From the IMG/VR virus record IMGVR_UViG_3300002835_000094, positions 24,987 through 88,986 of that record: 64,000 nucleotides of DNA; one strand, 5' to 3'. This document shows, one piece after another, positions 21,165-29,858 of this stretch (position 1 is the first letter of the stretch; the number at the start of each line of letters is the position of its first letter). The stretch comes from a virus. Both the position numbers and the translations under genes were made by a program. The notes under the pieces were generated by a model. It was not told the DNA's origin and ran no database searches. It saw only the letters and a program-made list of their open reading frames with translations.

Positions 21165-22580
21165 ATGAGAGTTAAAATTCCCCTATTTTACGATTATGTA
21201 TTTCCGGCTTATGTTATTCCTAATTGTATGAAAATGGATTTTGTTTTGATCAATTATATTCACAGTCAGCATAGTAACAGAAGTAACGGAAATGATTTGT
21301 TTATGTCAAATCAAAGTAGCGATTTATTTCAAAAAATATTCGGCGATAGTTTAGGGAATGGTCATTGGCCAGCATGCTGGAATTCCGACTCACAACTTAG
21401 AACAGGAAGCCTACAAGACTATATTGAAATTGATTCAACATCCTTGTTTATGGGTAAAAAACAATATAATAAGTATTTGTATCCTGTTAGTATGACGCCA
21501 TACATTGATGATTTTACCGGGGACACATGCACTGGTAGCAAACTCAATGGTGAGTATTTTTGGAAATATATGTCACATGAAGCTCTTACTGACGCCAGAC
21601 AAGGTAGGGCTTTTATTGTTCTTGACTACTTACAAGAAAACGAAGTTCCAAAATACATTTATGAAAATTTACACCGTGGTTTACGAAAAAGCGGTATTTC
21701 TCCATCGCAAGTGTTTTTATTGTTTAACACATTTAATGGTGCAGATGTTTATAAAGAATGGTTTTCTGAAGAGGAGAGAATGTTAAATGTAGTTAATTTT
21801 CCCTACATGATTTTAAATTCGTCATTTCATTACGGTGAAAATAAACATATAAAAACATTGAATAGAGAGGATTTTCTATCTTCTAAAAATCAGCTAAGAC
21901 CTAAACATTTCTTATTCAAGATTCGTAGACCCAGAGATCATAGACAAGTATTATTAGCTCAATTATATAATGATGGGTATTTAAATAAGGGCAATTGGTC
22001 TTGCCTACAAAAATTAAACCATGATATTAATCATTTGAACCTAACCCTAACAAATTTTGGATTCAATAAAATTGAACCAGAAAAAATAATGGAATTACAT
22101 AACGAGCTTCCTAAAACCTTAAGTGATGAGGCTAATGAAGATTTTTACTCATTAGGTGGCTGGGCAGATGTACCTAACAGTTATCTTAGTAGTTATTTGT
22201 ATATCGCCACCGAAACATACATGGATTTATCCAACAAATCCTTAACTGAAAAAGTATTCAAGCCCATCGCACATTTTATGCCCTTTGTGTTTGCATCGTG
22301 GCCGGGTTCGCTAAAATTGTTACGAGAACTGGGTTTTAAAACTTTTTCTCCGTTCATTGATGAAAGCTATGATAATGAATCAAATAACAGTATTAGACTG
22401 CAAAAGATATACCAAGAAATAAAACGTTTGTGTGATATGCCTATCCAAGAACTACATAACTGGTATTGGTCTATGGAAGATATATTGATTCACAATCAGA
22501 ACCATTTAGTTAATTTTTACAAAAATAATTCATACTCAAAAAATCTTACAGACACTCTTAGAGATAAATTATATTCATGA
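21165..22580 (+). CDS. Putative GT-B-like glycosyltransferase paralogue A, 471 aa
   Basis: I do not recognise a named family. The C-terminal half contains LTEKVFKPIAHFMPFVFASW, then LRELGFKTFSPFIDESYD, then a helical ending with DILIHNQNHL. An STEK/EK-type segment before a hydrophobic PFV strand is typical of sugar-nucleotide sites in some GT-B enzymes (fucosyltransferase-like), so a glycosyltransferase is plausible. The protein at 23730-25169 shares the whole C-terminal block. It lies between SGNH and RmlC-like genes. Confidence 0.6.
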   Translation: MRVKIPLFYDYVFPAYVIPNCMKMDFVLINYIHSQHSNRSNGNDLFMSNQSSDLFQKIFGDSLGNGHWPACWNSDSQLRTGSLQDYIEIDSTSLFMGKKQYNKYLYPVSMTPYIDDFTGDTCTGSKLNGEYFWKYMSHEALTDARQGRAFIVLDYLQENEVPKYIYENLHRGLRKSGISPSQVFLLFNTFNGADVYKEWFSEEERMLNVVNFPYMILNSSFHYGENKHIKTLNREDFLSSKNQLRPKHFLFKIRRPRDHRQVLLAQLYNDGYLNKGNWSCLQKLNHDINHLNLTLTNFGFNKIEPEKIMELHNELPKTLSDEANEDFYSLGGWADVPNSYLSSYLYIATETYMDLSNKSLTEKVFKPIAHFMPFVFASWPGSLKLLRELGFKTFSPFIDESYDNESNNSIRLQKIYQEIKRLCDMPIQELHNWYWSMEDILIHNQNHLVNFYKNNSYSKNLTDTLRDKLYS

Positions 22581-23122
22581 ACTACAAATTAAAGAAATGG
22601 CAAGATTTTGAAACTTCGTACTTAACTACATTTGGTAACGAAGTTCCTATCTTTGCCCCTTCTGTTTTTCATGAACATCGTGGAGAGATTTTTACCACAT
22701 ATCATGACGAGTTGCATCCCGTAAACTCAGTCTTACCTAAAGATTTACATTTTCACAGCAGATTCAGTAAGTCTTATAAAAATGTGCTTAGAGGCTTGCA
22801 CTACGATACTAAAACATATAAGTTGGTACAAGCATTAGTTGGTGACATATATTTGGTAGTGTTGGATGTAAGAGAAGGATCAGAGACATATGGCAAATAT
22901 GAATCTTATATCTTATCTGAAAAGCACAGGCATCAAGTTTTAATACCGCCGGGGTTCGCTAATGGTCATTATGCATTGACTGATTGCATCTTTCATTATT
23001 ACCTATTCTATAAAGGCGAGTACTATGATGTGAAGGATCAGGGAGTCATAAAATTTAATGATCCTAGATTTAATTTAGAGTGGCCCACCACAACGCCCTT
23101 ATTACAAGAACGAGACAAATAA
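22577..23122 (+). CDS. RmlC-like dTDP-sugar 3,5-epimerase, 181 aa
   Basis: Double-stranded beta-helix sugar epimerase. Recognisable blocks are HEHRGEIFTTY, VLRGLHYDT (with the catalytic-type His), VQALVGDIYLVVLDVREGS and VLIPPGFANGHYAL, in the order and spacing of dTDP-4-dehydrorhamnose 3,5-epimerases and at their usual length. It would epimerise a 4-keto nucleotide sugar in the cytoplasm. It overlaps the preceding gene by four bases. No RmlA or RmlB gene is visible here, so it probably acts on a host or other phage-made 4-keto sugar. Confidence 0.85.
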   Translation: MNYKLKKWQDFETSYLTTFGNEVPIFAPSVFHEHRGEIFTTYHDELHPVNSVLPKDLHFHSRFSKSYKNVLRGLHYDTKTYKLVQALVGDIYLVVLDVREGSETYGKYESYILSEKHRHQVLIPPGFANGHYALTDCIFHYYLFYKGEYYDVKDQGVIKFNDPRFNLEWPTTTPLLQERDK

Positions 23123-23128
23123 ACATCT

Positions 23129-23758
23129 ATGATTAAAAACTTGCAAAATTATCCAATAGTTAGAGATATTGGATTTACTGAAAATGACCTTATTGATTTT
23201 GAACTTAAGATCATAGACCATTGGGAAAATGCCAAAATCAGAGGCCCGGTACATTTGAGTAATGGTAATGAGAATCCATTAATTGAAATTTTTAAAAGAA
23301 TAGATAAAAATGATTGGGTTTTTAGTACATGGAGATCCCATTATCACGCACTTTTAAAAGGTCTTGATACTAGTTGGCTTGAAGAAGAAATACTTAAAGG
23401 AAAATCAATTACAATATGCAATCATGAAGAAAAGTTTTATTCGTCTGCTATCGTGGCATCAACATTATCTATAGCATTGGGTGTAGCTCAATCAATTAAA
23501 TTAGATAATAAACAAGAAAAGGTCTGGTGTTTCATCGGTGATATGTGTTTTGAAACTGGTGCATTTTATGAGGTGCACAAGTACGCTAGAAATTTTGATT
23601 TACCTTTATACTTTGTCGTTGAAGATAATGGAATTTCAACTTACACACCGACAGTTAAAACATGGAATGTGCAACGTGACATACCCGATGATGTAATTTA
23701 CTACACATACAAATCAAAATACCCGCATTATGGCTCTGGTAAATGGATCGCATTTTAA
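23129..23758 (+). CDS. TPP-dependent dehydrogenase E1-alpha-like subunit, 209 aa
   Basis: Contains the thiamine-diphosphate/Mg-binding region of E1-alpha proteins: FIGDMCFETGAFYEVHKYA, a GDG-type motif in which GDM replaces GDG, followed about 30 residues later by FVVEDNGIST. Upstream STWRSHYHALLKG matches the E1-alpha substrate and phosphorylation-loop area. It is shorter than usual (families are about 320 aa). The matching E1-beta pyrimidine domain is encoded 5.6 kb downstream at 29319-29858. In the sugar cluster it may transfer a two-carbon unit to make a branched sugar; that is inference. Confidence 0.8.
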   Translation: MIKNLQNYPIVRDIGFTENDLIDFELKIIDHWENAKIRGPVHLSNGNENPLIEIFKRIDKNDWVFSTWRSHYHALLKGLDTSWLEEEILKGKSITICNHEEKFYSSAIVASTLSIALGVAQSIKLDNKQEKVWCFIGDMCFETGAFYEVHKYARNFDLPLYFVVEDNGISTYTPTVKTWNVQRDIPDDVIYYTYKSKYPHYGSGKWIAF

Positions 23759-25169
23759 GTTTGTATACACGCATTGGTTAAAAACACCGCGTGGCAATTT
23801 TCCTATAGCCAATGGTATACATCCCGAAGGTATTAAACAATACTATAAATTCTACAATGAAACAATTCAGGTAGGATTTGGAAGCCAAGAGAACCTAGAA
23901 AAAAAGATTCTTGAAAAATATCCTGAATATGAAAATTTTTTCATGCTTGGGCATTCTTTATTGATGACATATTTAAATGAGTTTTTTATAGACACTTGTT
24001 TTGTCAACGAAAATGAAATAAAAGACGATGACAATGTTTATTTCTACCCCATTGAAACTAACAAGGGTAATCATGTTCTGTACAATGATTATTGTGTTAA
24101 TGTTGATGGATCGGAAACCAAATGTTCCTTTACAGATAGCTTACCGAAAAAAATAGTTTCATTACTCAAAACGAACAAAGTAAGGCTATTGATTTGTGGA
24201 ATTCAAGATCCTTGCCATCATGATAGACACTTAGAATTTTTTATGTCAAATTTAGAAAAAGTTGGCATACCTAAAAATAATCCAATATTCATTGCTGGCA
24301 ATAAGCAACTTGATTCTGAATACAATACAGTCACTGGTATTTTGGCACTATATGAGGGTGGAAAATTATTCAGTCGGTACCCCCGACAGACACAATTGGG
24401 ATATATATCTGATTTAGTTAGAGAGCAAGAGCTAACCGGTATACCCAGAACTAAACGTTTTTTATGCTTTAATAGGCATTATGGAAAAAGCCACAGGATT
24501 TATTTGGCTTATCTATACTTGAAGCATAAACTATACGAAAACAGTTATTTTAGTTTTTTAGTTATCAATGATATCAATAACATTGCTAACAATTTTTACA
24601 ACATAAAAAACATTTTGAACGGTTTAGATCAACTTAATATTAACAAATATATTGATGACTTAAAATCTAGAGTTCCGATTCAATTGGATACCCAGCATTT
24701 GTCATATAAAGAATTATCTGGATTTGGTACAGTAGACAATTACAATAAAGATTTTTATAGTAGCACATATGTTCATATTGTAAGTGAAACATGTATGAAC
24801 AACGAAAAATTTACTCCTTTCTTTTCAGAAAAAACAGTAAGACCTTTTATGAATTTGCAGCCTTTCGTGTATTTCGGAGACTACCATGCATTAAAAACAT
24901 TGAAAGATTTGGGCTTTAAAACTTTTTCTCCTTTTATTGATGAGTCATACGATGAAGAACCTGATCCATTAAAGAGAATGAAATTAGCAGGAGATCAGGT
25001 TATACAACTAAATAATATGCCCATCAATCAACTTCACGAATGGTATTATTCAATTATTGATATTTTGGTTCACAACCAAAAACATCTTCAAACATTTTCT
25101 CATTATGAAGTTTTCAAACAGGTGATTAAGGACGCCGGAATAATATATAAAAATGAATTTACAAAATAA
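23730..25169 (+). CDS. Putative GT-B-like glycosyltransferase paralogue B, 479 aa
   Basis: Paralogue of the protein encoded at 21165-22580: both contain LGFKTFSPFIDESYD, an EK-type block before it (FSEKTVRPFMNLQPFVYFGD) and a DILVHNQKHL ending. It overlaps the E1-alpha gene by 29 bases, so the true start could be a later in-frame codon. The N-terminal 150 residues do not match the paralogue and are unassigned. Glycosyltransferase function is inferred from the fold-like C-terminal signature. Confidence 0.6.
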   Translation: MALVNGSHFKFVYTHWLKTPRGNFPIANGIHPEGIKQYYKFYNETIQVGFGSQENLEKKILEKYPEYENFFMLGHSLLMTYLNEFFIDTCFVNENEIKDDDNVYFYPIETNKGNHVLYNDYCVNVDGSETKCSFTDSLPKKIVSLLKTNKVRLLICGIQDPCHHDRHLEFFMSNLEKVGIPKNNPIFIAGNKQLDSEYNTVTGILALYEGGKLFSRYPRQTQLGYISDLVREQELTGIPRTKRFLCFNRHYGKSHRIYLAYLYLKHKLYENSYFSFLVINDINNIANNFYNIKNILNGLDQLNINKYIDDLKSRVPIQLDTQHLSYKELSGFGTVDNYNKDFYSSTYVHIVSETCMNNEKFTPFFSEKTVRPFMNLQPFVYFGDYHALKTLKDLGFKTFSPFIDESYDEEPDPLKRMKLAGDQVIQLNNMPINQLHEWYYSIIDILVHNQKHLQTFSHYEVFKQVIKDAGIIYKNEFTK

Positions 25170-26142
25170 AAATGTTGTTGTTACTGGAGCTAACGGATTA
25201 GTTGGACTACCGACCGTTGAAAAATTATTAAATGAAAATGTTAGCAAAATTTACGCAGTTGACTTACGGTTTAATCAAGAATTAATCGCATTACAACAGT
25301 TAAATCCTGACATTATTGAATTAGTTCAAACTGATTTGTGCTATTTGACCAACTGCGAGAACCTATTTAAAAATAAAAATATACATGTTGTTTTACACTT
25401 AGCAGGCATCAAGGGATCGCCCCAGAGAACAAAAACATCGCCGGCAGATTATATGTTTCCTATGCTAATGTTTAATACGAATATTTTTAAAGCAGCATTT
25501 GAAGCAAATGTTGAATGGCTAGTATACATGTCAAGTGTGGGCGTATATGCTCCGGCAGATGTGATGGTTGAAGATACTGTTTGGGAAACAATGCCTAGCA
25601 AAAATGATTGGCATCCGGGTTGGGCAAAACGCATAGGAGAGTTGGCGTTAGATGCTCTAAAGATTCAGTATAATTTTGATAGATATACTATCATTCGCCC
25701 CTCTAACATTTATGGAAAGAATGACAACTTCGCACAAGATGCCACAGTAATAAGTTCAAATATTTGGAAACTATTTAATACTGACAAAATGATTTGTTGG
25801 GGCGATGGGTCCGCGAAACGAGACTTCGTTTTCGGTGATGATGTAGCACAAGCTGCGATTGACACAGTTAAAAAAGAAGTAAAAGATACTATAAACTTTG
25901 GTTGTGGTAAAGCAGTATCAATAAAAGAAACAATTGAAACTATAGTAGAAGTCTATGAAAAATTAACCGGAACAAGAAAAGAAATTATTTGGGATACTAC
26001 TAAACCAAATGGTGATTTGCTTAGATGTTTGTCGGCTGACAAGCAAGTGCAGTATGGCATAGTGCCGAAAACATCCCTTAAGGATGGCATAGAACATACT
26101 GTAAAAAAGTATCAACAAAAACACTTAAATGAGGAATTATGA
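25153..26142 (+). CDS. SDR-family NAD-dependent sugar epimerase/dehydratase, 329 aa
   Basis: The Rossmann motif VVVTGANGLVGLPT near the N-terminus and VLHLAGIKGS mark an extended SDR. Ser of the triad is in VYMSSVGVYA. The YxxxK motif is not canonical: the segment reads HPGWAKRIGE, keeping the Lys but lacking Tyr four residues earlier. The C-terminal IRPSNIYGKND and WGDGSAKRDFVFGDDVAQA are typical of nucleotide-sugar epimerases and GDP-fucose-synthase-like enzymes. It overlaps its neighbours. Substrate not determinable. Confidence 0.8.
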   Translation: MNLQNKNVVVTGANGLVGLPTVEKLLNENVSKIYAVDLRFNQELIALQQLNPDIIELVQTDLCYLTNCENLFKNKNIHVVLHLAGIKGSPQRTKTSPADYMFPMLMFNTNIFKAAFEANVEWLVYMSSVGVYAPADVMVEDTVWETMPSKNDWHPGWAKRIGELALDALKIQYNFDRYTIIRPSNIYGKNDNFAQDATVISSNIWKLFNTDKMICWGDGSAKRDFVFGDDVAQAAIDTVKKEVKDTINFGCGKAVSIKETIETIVEVYEKLTGTRKEIIWDTTKPNGDLLRCLSADKQVQYGIVPKTSLKDGIEHTVKKYQQKHLNEEL

Positions 26143-27131
26143 ATAAAAACAGTAGAATATTATTAACAGGCGTGAGTGGTTTTATAGGCTCAAATATTTT
26201 AAAACTACTTCATCAAAAAGGCTACACTAATATTGTAACCACAACATTTTCTAGAGAACCAAAATTTGATTTTGATGGCTCTAAAAATATAACTAACCTT
26301 AAAGGTGATTTGCGAGATGCAGAATTTTGCAATGAAATCACTAAAGACATAGATGTGGTTATACATTGTTCAGCGAACACATCTAACGCATTGGATACAA
26401 AAGTAAATCCATTGTTACATGTAACACCCAATGTGGAAATGAATACAAATCTTTTGGAACAAAGTTGGAGAAACAAAGTTAAAAAGTTTGTGTTCATAAG
26501 TTCTAATACTACATATCCCGATTTGAAGGACGGCTATTGCGCTGAAGACCTTGATATTCACAAGACAGATTTAGTTCCCATATACAAAGCTGTAGGTGGA
26601 ATGAAAAGATATGGTGAGCAACTTTGCGAGTTCTTTTCCAATCAAATCCATGATCCAATGCAATGTGTCATCATTAGGCCTAGCAATGCGTTTGGTCCCA
26701 ATGATAAGTTTGATTATGAAAAGTGTCACGTTACTCCAGCTAATATAAGAAAAGTTGCAGACAATCTTAATCCTATACCAGTATGGGGCGACGGCACTGA
26801 AGTCCGTGATTTGTTGTATGTTGAAGATATGGCTGAAGGTATTATTTTTGTTGCTGAAAAAGTAGACAAATACGACATATACAATGTATGTTATGGTGAA
26901 GGGTATACCGTAAATGAAATATTAGATACCTTGAAAAAGATAGAAAACAACAATAATCCTGTTGAATATGTAAACAACAAGGCTCCTATGATACCGAAAA
27001 GATTGTTGTCATCTAAGAAAATCAATCAATTAGGCTGGACTCCCAAGTTCACAATTGAAGAGGGGTTGAAATTAACTCTAGATTGGTACAAAGCTAACAA
27101 AAATTTATTCAATCCAAACAGTAAGCCGTAA
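26139..27131 (+). CDS. SDR-family NAD-dependent sugar epimerase, 330 aa
   Basis: N-terminal ILLTGVSGFIGSNIL is the NAD(P)-binding Rossmann loop. VIHCSANTS, VFISSNTTYPD and VIIRPSNAFGPND follow in extended-SDR order. The active-site region reads YKAVGGMKRYGEQLCEFF, with the Tyr-Lys distance longer than YxxxK, as in some GDP-fucose-synthase-like proteins. The C-terminus has WGDGTEVRDLLYVEDMAEG. Likely a GDP- or UDP-sugar epimerase/reductase; starts in an ATGA overlap. Confidence 0.8.
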   Translation: MNKNSRILLTGVSGFIGSNILKLLHQKGYTNIVTTTFSREPKFDFDGSKNITNLKGDLRDAEFCNEITKDIDVVIHCSANTSNALDTKVNPLLHVTPNVEMNTNLLEQSWRNKVKKFVFISSNTTYPDLKDGYCAEDLDIHKTDLVPIYKAVGGMKRYGEQLCEFFSNQIHDPMQCVIIRPSNAFGPNDKFDYEKCHVTPANIRKVADNLNPIPVWGDGTEVRDLLYVEDMAEGIIFVAEKVDKYDIYNVCYGEGYTVNEILDTLKKIENNNNPVEYVNNKAPMIPKRLLSSKKINQLGWTPKFTIEEGLKLTLDWYKANKNLFNPNSKP

Positions 27132-27135
27132 ATAC
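27127..27135 (+). promoter_or_regulatory. T4-like late promoter box
   Basis: CGTAAATAC. Predicted +1 falls on the A of the ATG at 27140, with no ribosome site upstream. The first three bases of the box lie before, and the rest beyond, the stop-codon area of the preceding gene. Confidence 0.45.
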
Positions 27136-27139
27136 TGCT

Positions 27140-28075
27140 ATGAAGGTTTTAATTACAGGCGGCGCCGGCTATTTGGGCTCTACTATGGCCGAATACTTTT
27201 TACAGCAACAGTATGAAGTTACGGTTTTGGACAACTTAATGTACAAGCAACTTAGCTTGTTGCATCTATTCAAGCATGAAAAATTTAAGTTTGTTCAAGG
27301 TGATGTGCGTAATACCGAATTGCTAAAAGAACTGGTTACTACACATGATATAGTGATTCCGTTAGCAGCGATTGTTGGCATGCCTGCATGCAAATCCAAT
27401 CCAGAGCTTACGGTTGATGTTAATTATAAACAAATCAAAAACATCGTGGATTGGTTAAGTAACGATCAGAAATTGATAATACCCAATACAAACAGTCAAT
27501 ATGGATCTAGCGATTCAATTATTACTGAAGATAGCCCATTCAAGCCGTTAAGTCTATATGCGCAGACAAAGTGCGATGCTGAACAATATGTGCTAGATAA
27601 AAGTAATGGTATTGTATTGCGTTTGGCTACCGTATTTGGTGTTAGCCCTCGTATGAGACAGGATTTATTGGTCAATGACTTTGTTTATAAATCAGTCACA
27701 GATGGTTACCTAGTATTGTTTGAGGCAAACTTCAAAAGAAATTATATACATGTGCAAGACATAGCTCAAACATTTTTGTTCATGGTATCCAATTATAATA
27801 TTTGCAACCATAATGTATATAATGTTGGGTTGTCTGATGCTAACTTAAGCAAGTTAGAATTAGCAAATAAGATAAAAGAACATGTCCCGTCTTTGGTAAT
27901 CAAGCAGGATGAGTTCAAAGAAGATTTTGATAAGAGAAATTATATTGTTAGTAATCAAAAACTAGAAAGTTTGGGTTGGAGACCAAGTTTTAGTTTAGAT
28001 TATGGAATCCAACAATTAATTAGTGCATATCAAATGACGATAAATCACAATAATAGAAACTTTACAAACTTATGA
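27140..28075 (+). CDS. SDR-family UDP-glucose-4-epimerase-like protein, 311 aa
   Basis: Canonical extended SDR: VLITGGAGYLGS near the start, IPLAAIVGMP, NTNSQYGSSD, and the catalytic pair in YAQTKCDAEQ (YxxxK). The C-terminal NYIHVQDIAQTFLFM fits nucleotide-sugar epimerases and 4,6-dehydratases. A late-type box sits so that the transcript would begin at its ATG. It is the third consecutive SDR gene, so the cluster probably builds one or more unusual sugars. Confidence 0.85.
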   Translation: MKVLITGGAGYLGSTMAEYFLQQQYEVTVLDNLMYKQLSLLHLFKHEKFKFVQGDVRNTELLKELVTTHDIVIPLAAIVGMPACKSNPELTVDVNYKQIKNIVDWLSNDQKLIIPNTNSQYGSSDSIITEDSPFKPLSLYAQTKCDAEQYVLDKSNGIVLRLATVFGVSPRMRQDLLVNDFVYKSVTDGYLVLFEANFKRNYIHVQDIAQTFLFMVSNYNICNHNVYNVGLSDANLSKLELANKIKEHVPSLVIKQDEFKEDFDKRNYIVSNQKLESLGWRPSFSLDYGIQQLISAYQMTINHNNRNFTNL

Positions 28076-28497
28076 AACAGCGCCGATATCTACATTCACT
28101 TGGTGATTTAATTGACCGTTTAAGTATTGTTCAACTTAAAGAAGTGTTTATACCCGAACATAAAGAAGCATATTCTCAAGAAATTGCAGATATTGTACAC
28201 GATATACAAATGATTTTAGATGAGAATAATGGTGTAATTACTGCTGAAACAATACGAGCAGTAGTTGTTGTGTCTCAAATGAACTTGCATATTTGGCATA
28301 ATGAAAGTAATTATCGGCGTGGAATTAAAGATGGTAATAATCTAGAGTTAACTCATGGATTAAATGGTATACGAAATACAGCTAAAAATGTAATTCAAGA
28401 AGCGATTGGTGGCAGAAAAGATTACAAAGTAGATTGTTTAGCAGCCGAATTTAAAGACTGGGAAATCAGTTGGAGTCAACGAGATCAAAATGTTTAA
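28072..28497 (+). CDS. Unknown helical protein, 141 aa (DUF4254-like?)
   Basis: Predicted mostly helical. The opening HSLGDLIDRLSIVQLKEV resembles short proteins found beside glycosyltransferases in polysaccharide clusters (DUF4254-like), but I could not verify the match. It overlaps both neighbours by 4-8 bases. No signal or membrane segment. Likely an accessory protein of the glycan cluster. Confidence 0.65.
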   Translation: MKQRRYLHSLGDLIDRLSIVQLKEVFIPEHKEAYSQEIADIVHDIQMILDENNGVITAETIRAVVVVSQMNLHIWHNESNYRRGIKDGNNLELTHGLNGIRNTAKNVIQEAIGGRKDYKVDCLAAEFKDWEISWSQRDQNV

Positions 28498-29332
28498 AGT
28501 AAAACCAAATACTAATATTAGGAAAGGGATAGCATTTGCTGGCTGTTCATTTACTTGGGGTCAAGGACTATATTATTACAGTAACTTACCTACATTAGAT
28601 GAACCTGCACCGGATGCATACAATGAGTCATTGTTAACTCAAGCACAATTTAATTTCAAAGATTCTGTGCGAGGCGCGAGATTAGTTGCGAATCATTTTA
28701 ATACATTTGAAATAGTTCAGAAAAATAACGGCGGATCAAATGATTCAATTATGGGCTATTTTTATGAATTATTTCAGGGTGAAAAACCAATGGCTGACCG
28801 TAACTGTTACGGATACAATGAGGTAAAATACCTTGTGTACCAACTAACATACTGGACTCGGGATAAAAAACAAGTTATAGAAGATGGACATAACTTTACA
28901 TTTTCTTGGCAAGACTTATTGAACGACGGGTCGGTTGAGTCTATAAACTTTTTTAAATACATTAGAGATAAAAATTACACCTTTGATGAGTTATCAGCAA
29001 GATATATCCAACACAGTTTGATGAAAGTAAAAAAGTTTTTAATGCATTTTGAAAGCAAGGGAATAAAAACTATAATTTATTCTTGGCCTGTAGACTTTGT
29101 ACAGTATATCAAGCAAGATGAATGGTTGAACAAAAGATTTATGGAAATAAACTATAACAATCAAAAATACGATTGTATGGAAACGATGATGAAAGAAAAT
29201 AGGAATTTGGTTATTAATGGAGATACCGTTTTCTTTGAAGATCCTCCCAAAGATCATCATCCTTCATTAGAATGTCATCAAGTAATGGCAAAAAACATCA
29301 TAGAAAAGTTGGATCAATATGAGCGACAATAA
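28490..29332 (+). CDS. SGNH-family hydrolase-like protein, 280 aa
   Basis: Block I reads IAFAGCSFTWGQGLYYYSN with the predicted nucleophile Ser. KNNGGSNDSIMGYFYEL resembles block II with Gly and Asn, and DHHPSLECHQVMAKN near the C-terminus supplies Asp and His. It overlaps the E1-beta gene by 14 bases. Together with the other three SGNH proteins it may add or remove acyl groups on the cluster product. Confidence 0.75.
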   Translation: MFKVKPNTNIRKGIAFAGCSFTWGQGLYYYSNLPTLDEPAPDAYNESLLTQAQFNFKDSVRGARLVANHFNTFEIVQKNNGGSNDSIMGYFYELFQGEKPMADRNCYGYNEVKYLVYQLTYWTRDKKQVIEDGHNFTFSWQDLLNDGSVESINFFKYIRDKNYTFDELSARYIQHSLMKVKKFLMHFESKGIKTIIYSWPVDFVQYIKQDEWLNKRFMEINYNNQKYDCMETMMKENRNLVINGDTVFFEDPPKDHHPSLECHQVMAKNIIEKLDQYERQ

Positions 29333-29858
29333 TTCTGTATATAAAGATGCATTGTCGTCAGTAATGACAGAATTGGGCACCAAGGGGGATACAATTTTTA
29401 TTGGACAGCAGATATTGTACGCTGGCAATCCAATGAGCACAACACTTAATAATGTGCCAAAAGAAAAAATGATAGAGCTTCCCGTAATGGAAGAAACTCA
29501 AATGGGAATGAGTTTGGGCATTGCAATGACAGGCAAAACTGTTATTACTTTTTATCCAAGATGGGATTTTATTATTTGTGCAGCCAATCAATTGATTAAT
29601 CATGTAGACAAATACGAACTTATGACCGGCCATAAAATTAATTTAATAATTAGATTGGGTAAAGGGTCAGATAAGCCACTAGATCCGGGTCATCAACATA
29701 AGGGTAATTATATTAATGAATTCAAAAACATGTGTAAAAATATTTCTTTTTATGATTTGACTTCATATAATTTGATTGAAAAATCTTATCTAGAGGCATA
29801 TCAAAACGGCGGAGTGCATGTATTAGTAGAATACCCTGAATTATATTATGCATCATGA
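29319..29858 (+). CDS. TPP-dependent E1-beta/transketolase pyrimidine-binding domain, 179 aa
   Basis: Matches the pyrimidine-binding domain of E1-beta: ELPVMEETQMGMSLGIAMTG carries the catalytic-type Glu in an EE(T/S)QMG context, followed by VITFYPRWDFIICAANQLI. The C-terminal transketolase_C domain, usually another 130-150 residues, is absent. With the E1-alpha-like gene at 23129-23758 it could form a minimal heteromeric TPP enzyme. It overlaps SGNH genes on both sides. Confidence 0.8.
   Translation: MSDNNSVYKDALSSVMTELGTKGDTIFIGQQILYAGNPMSTTLNNVPKEKMIELPVMEETQMGMSLGIAMTGKTVITFYPRWDFIICAANQLINHVDKYELMTGHKINLIIRLGKGSDKPLDPGHQHKGNYINEFKNMCKNISFYDLTSYNLIEKSYLEAYQNGGVHVLVEYPELYYAS

Noticed and set aside
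23725-23760. Programmed frameshift joining the E1-alpha gene to the next gene
   Set aside because: No good slippery site is visible in the 29-base overlap, and the paralogue at 21165-22580 is a separate protein.
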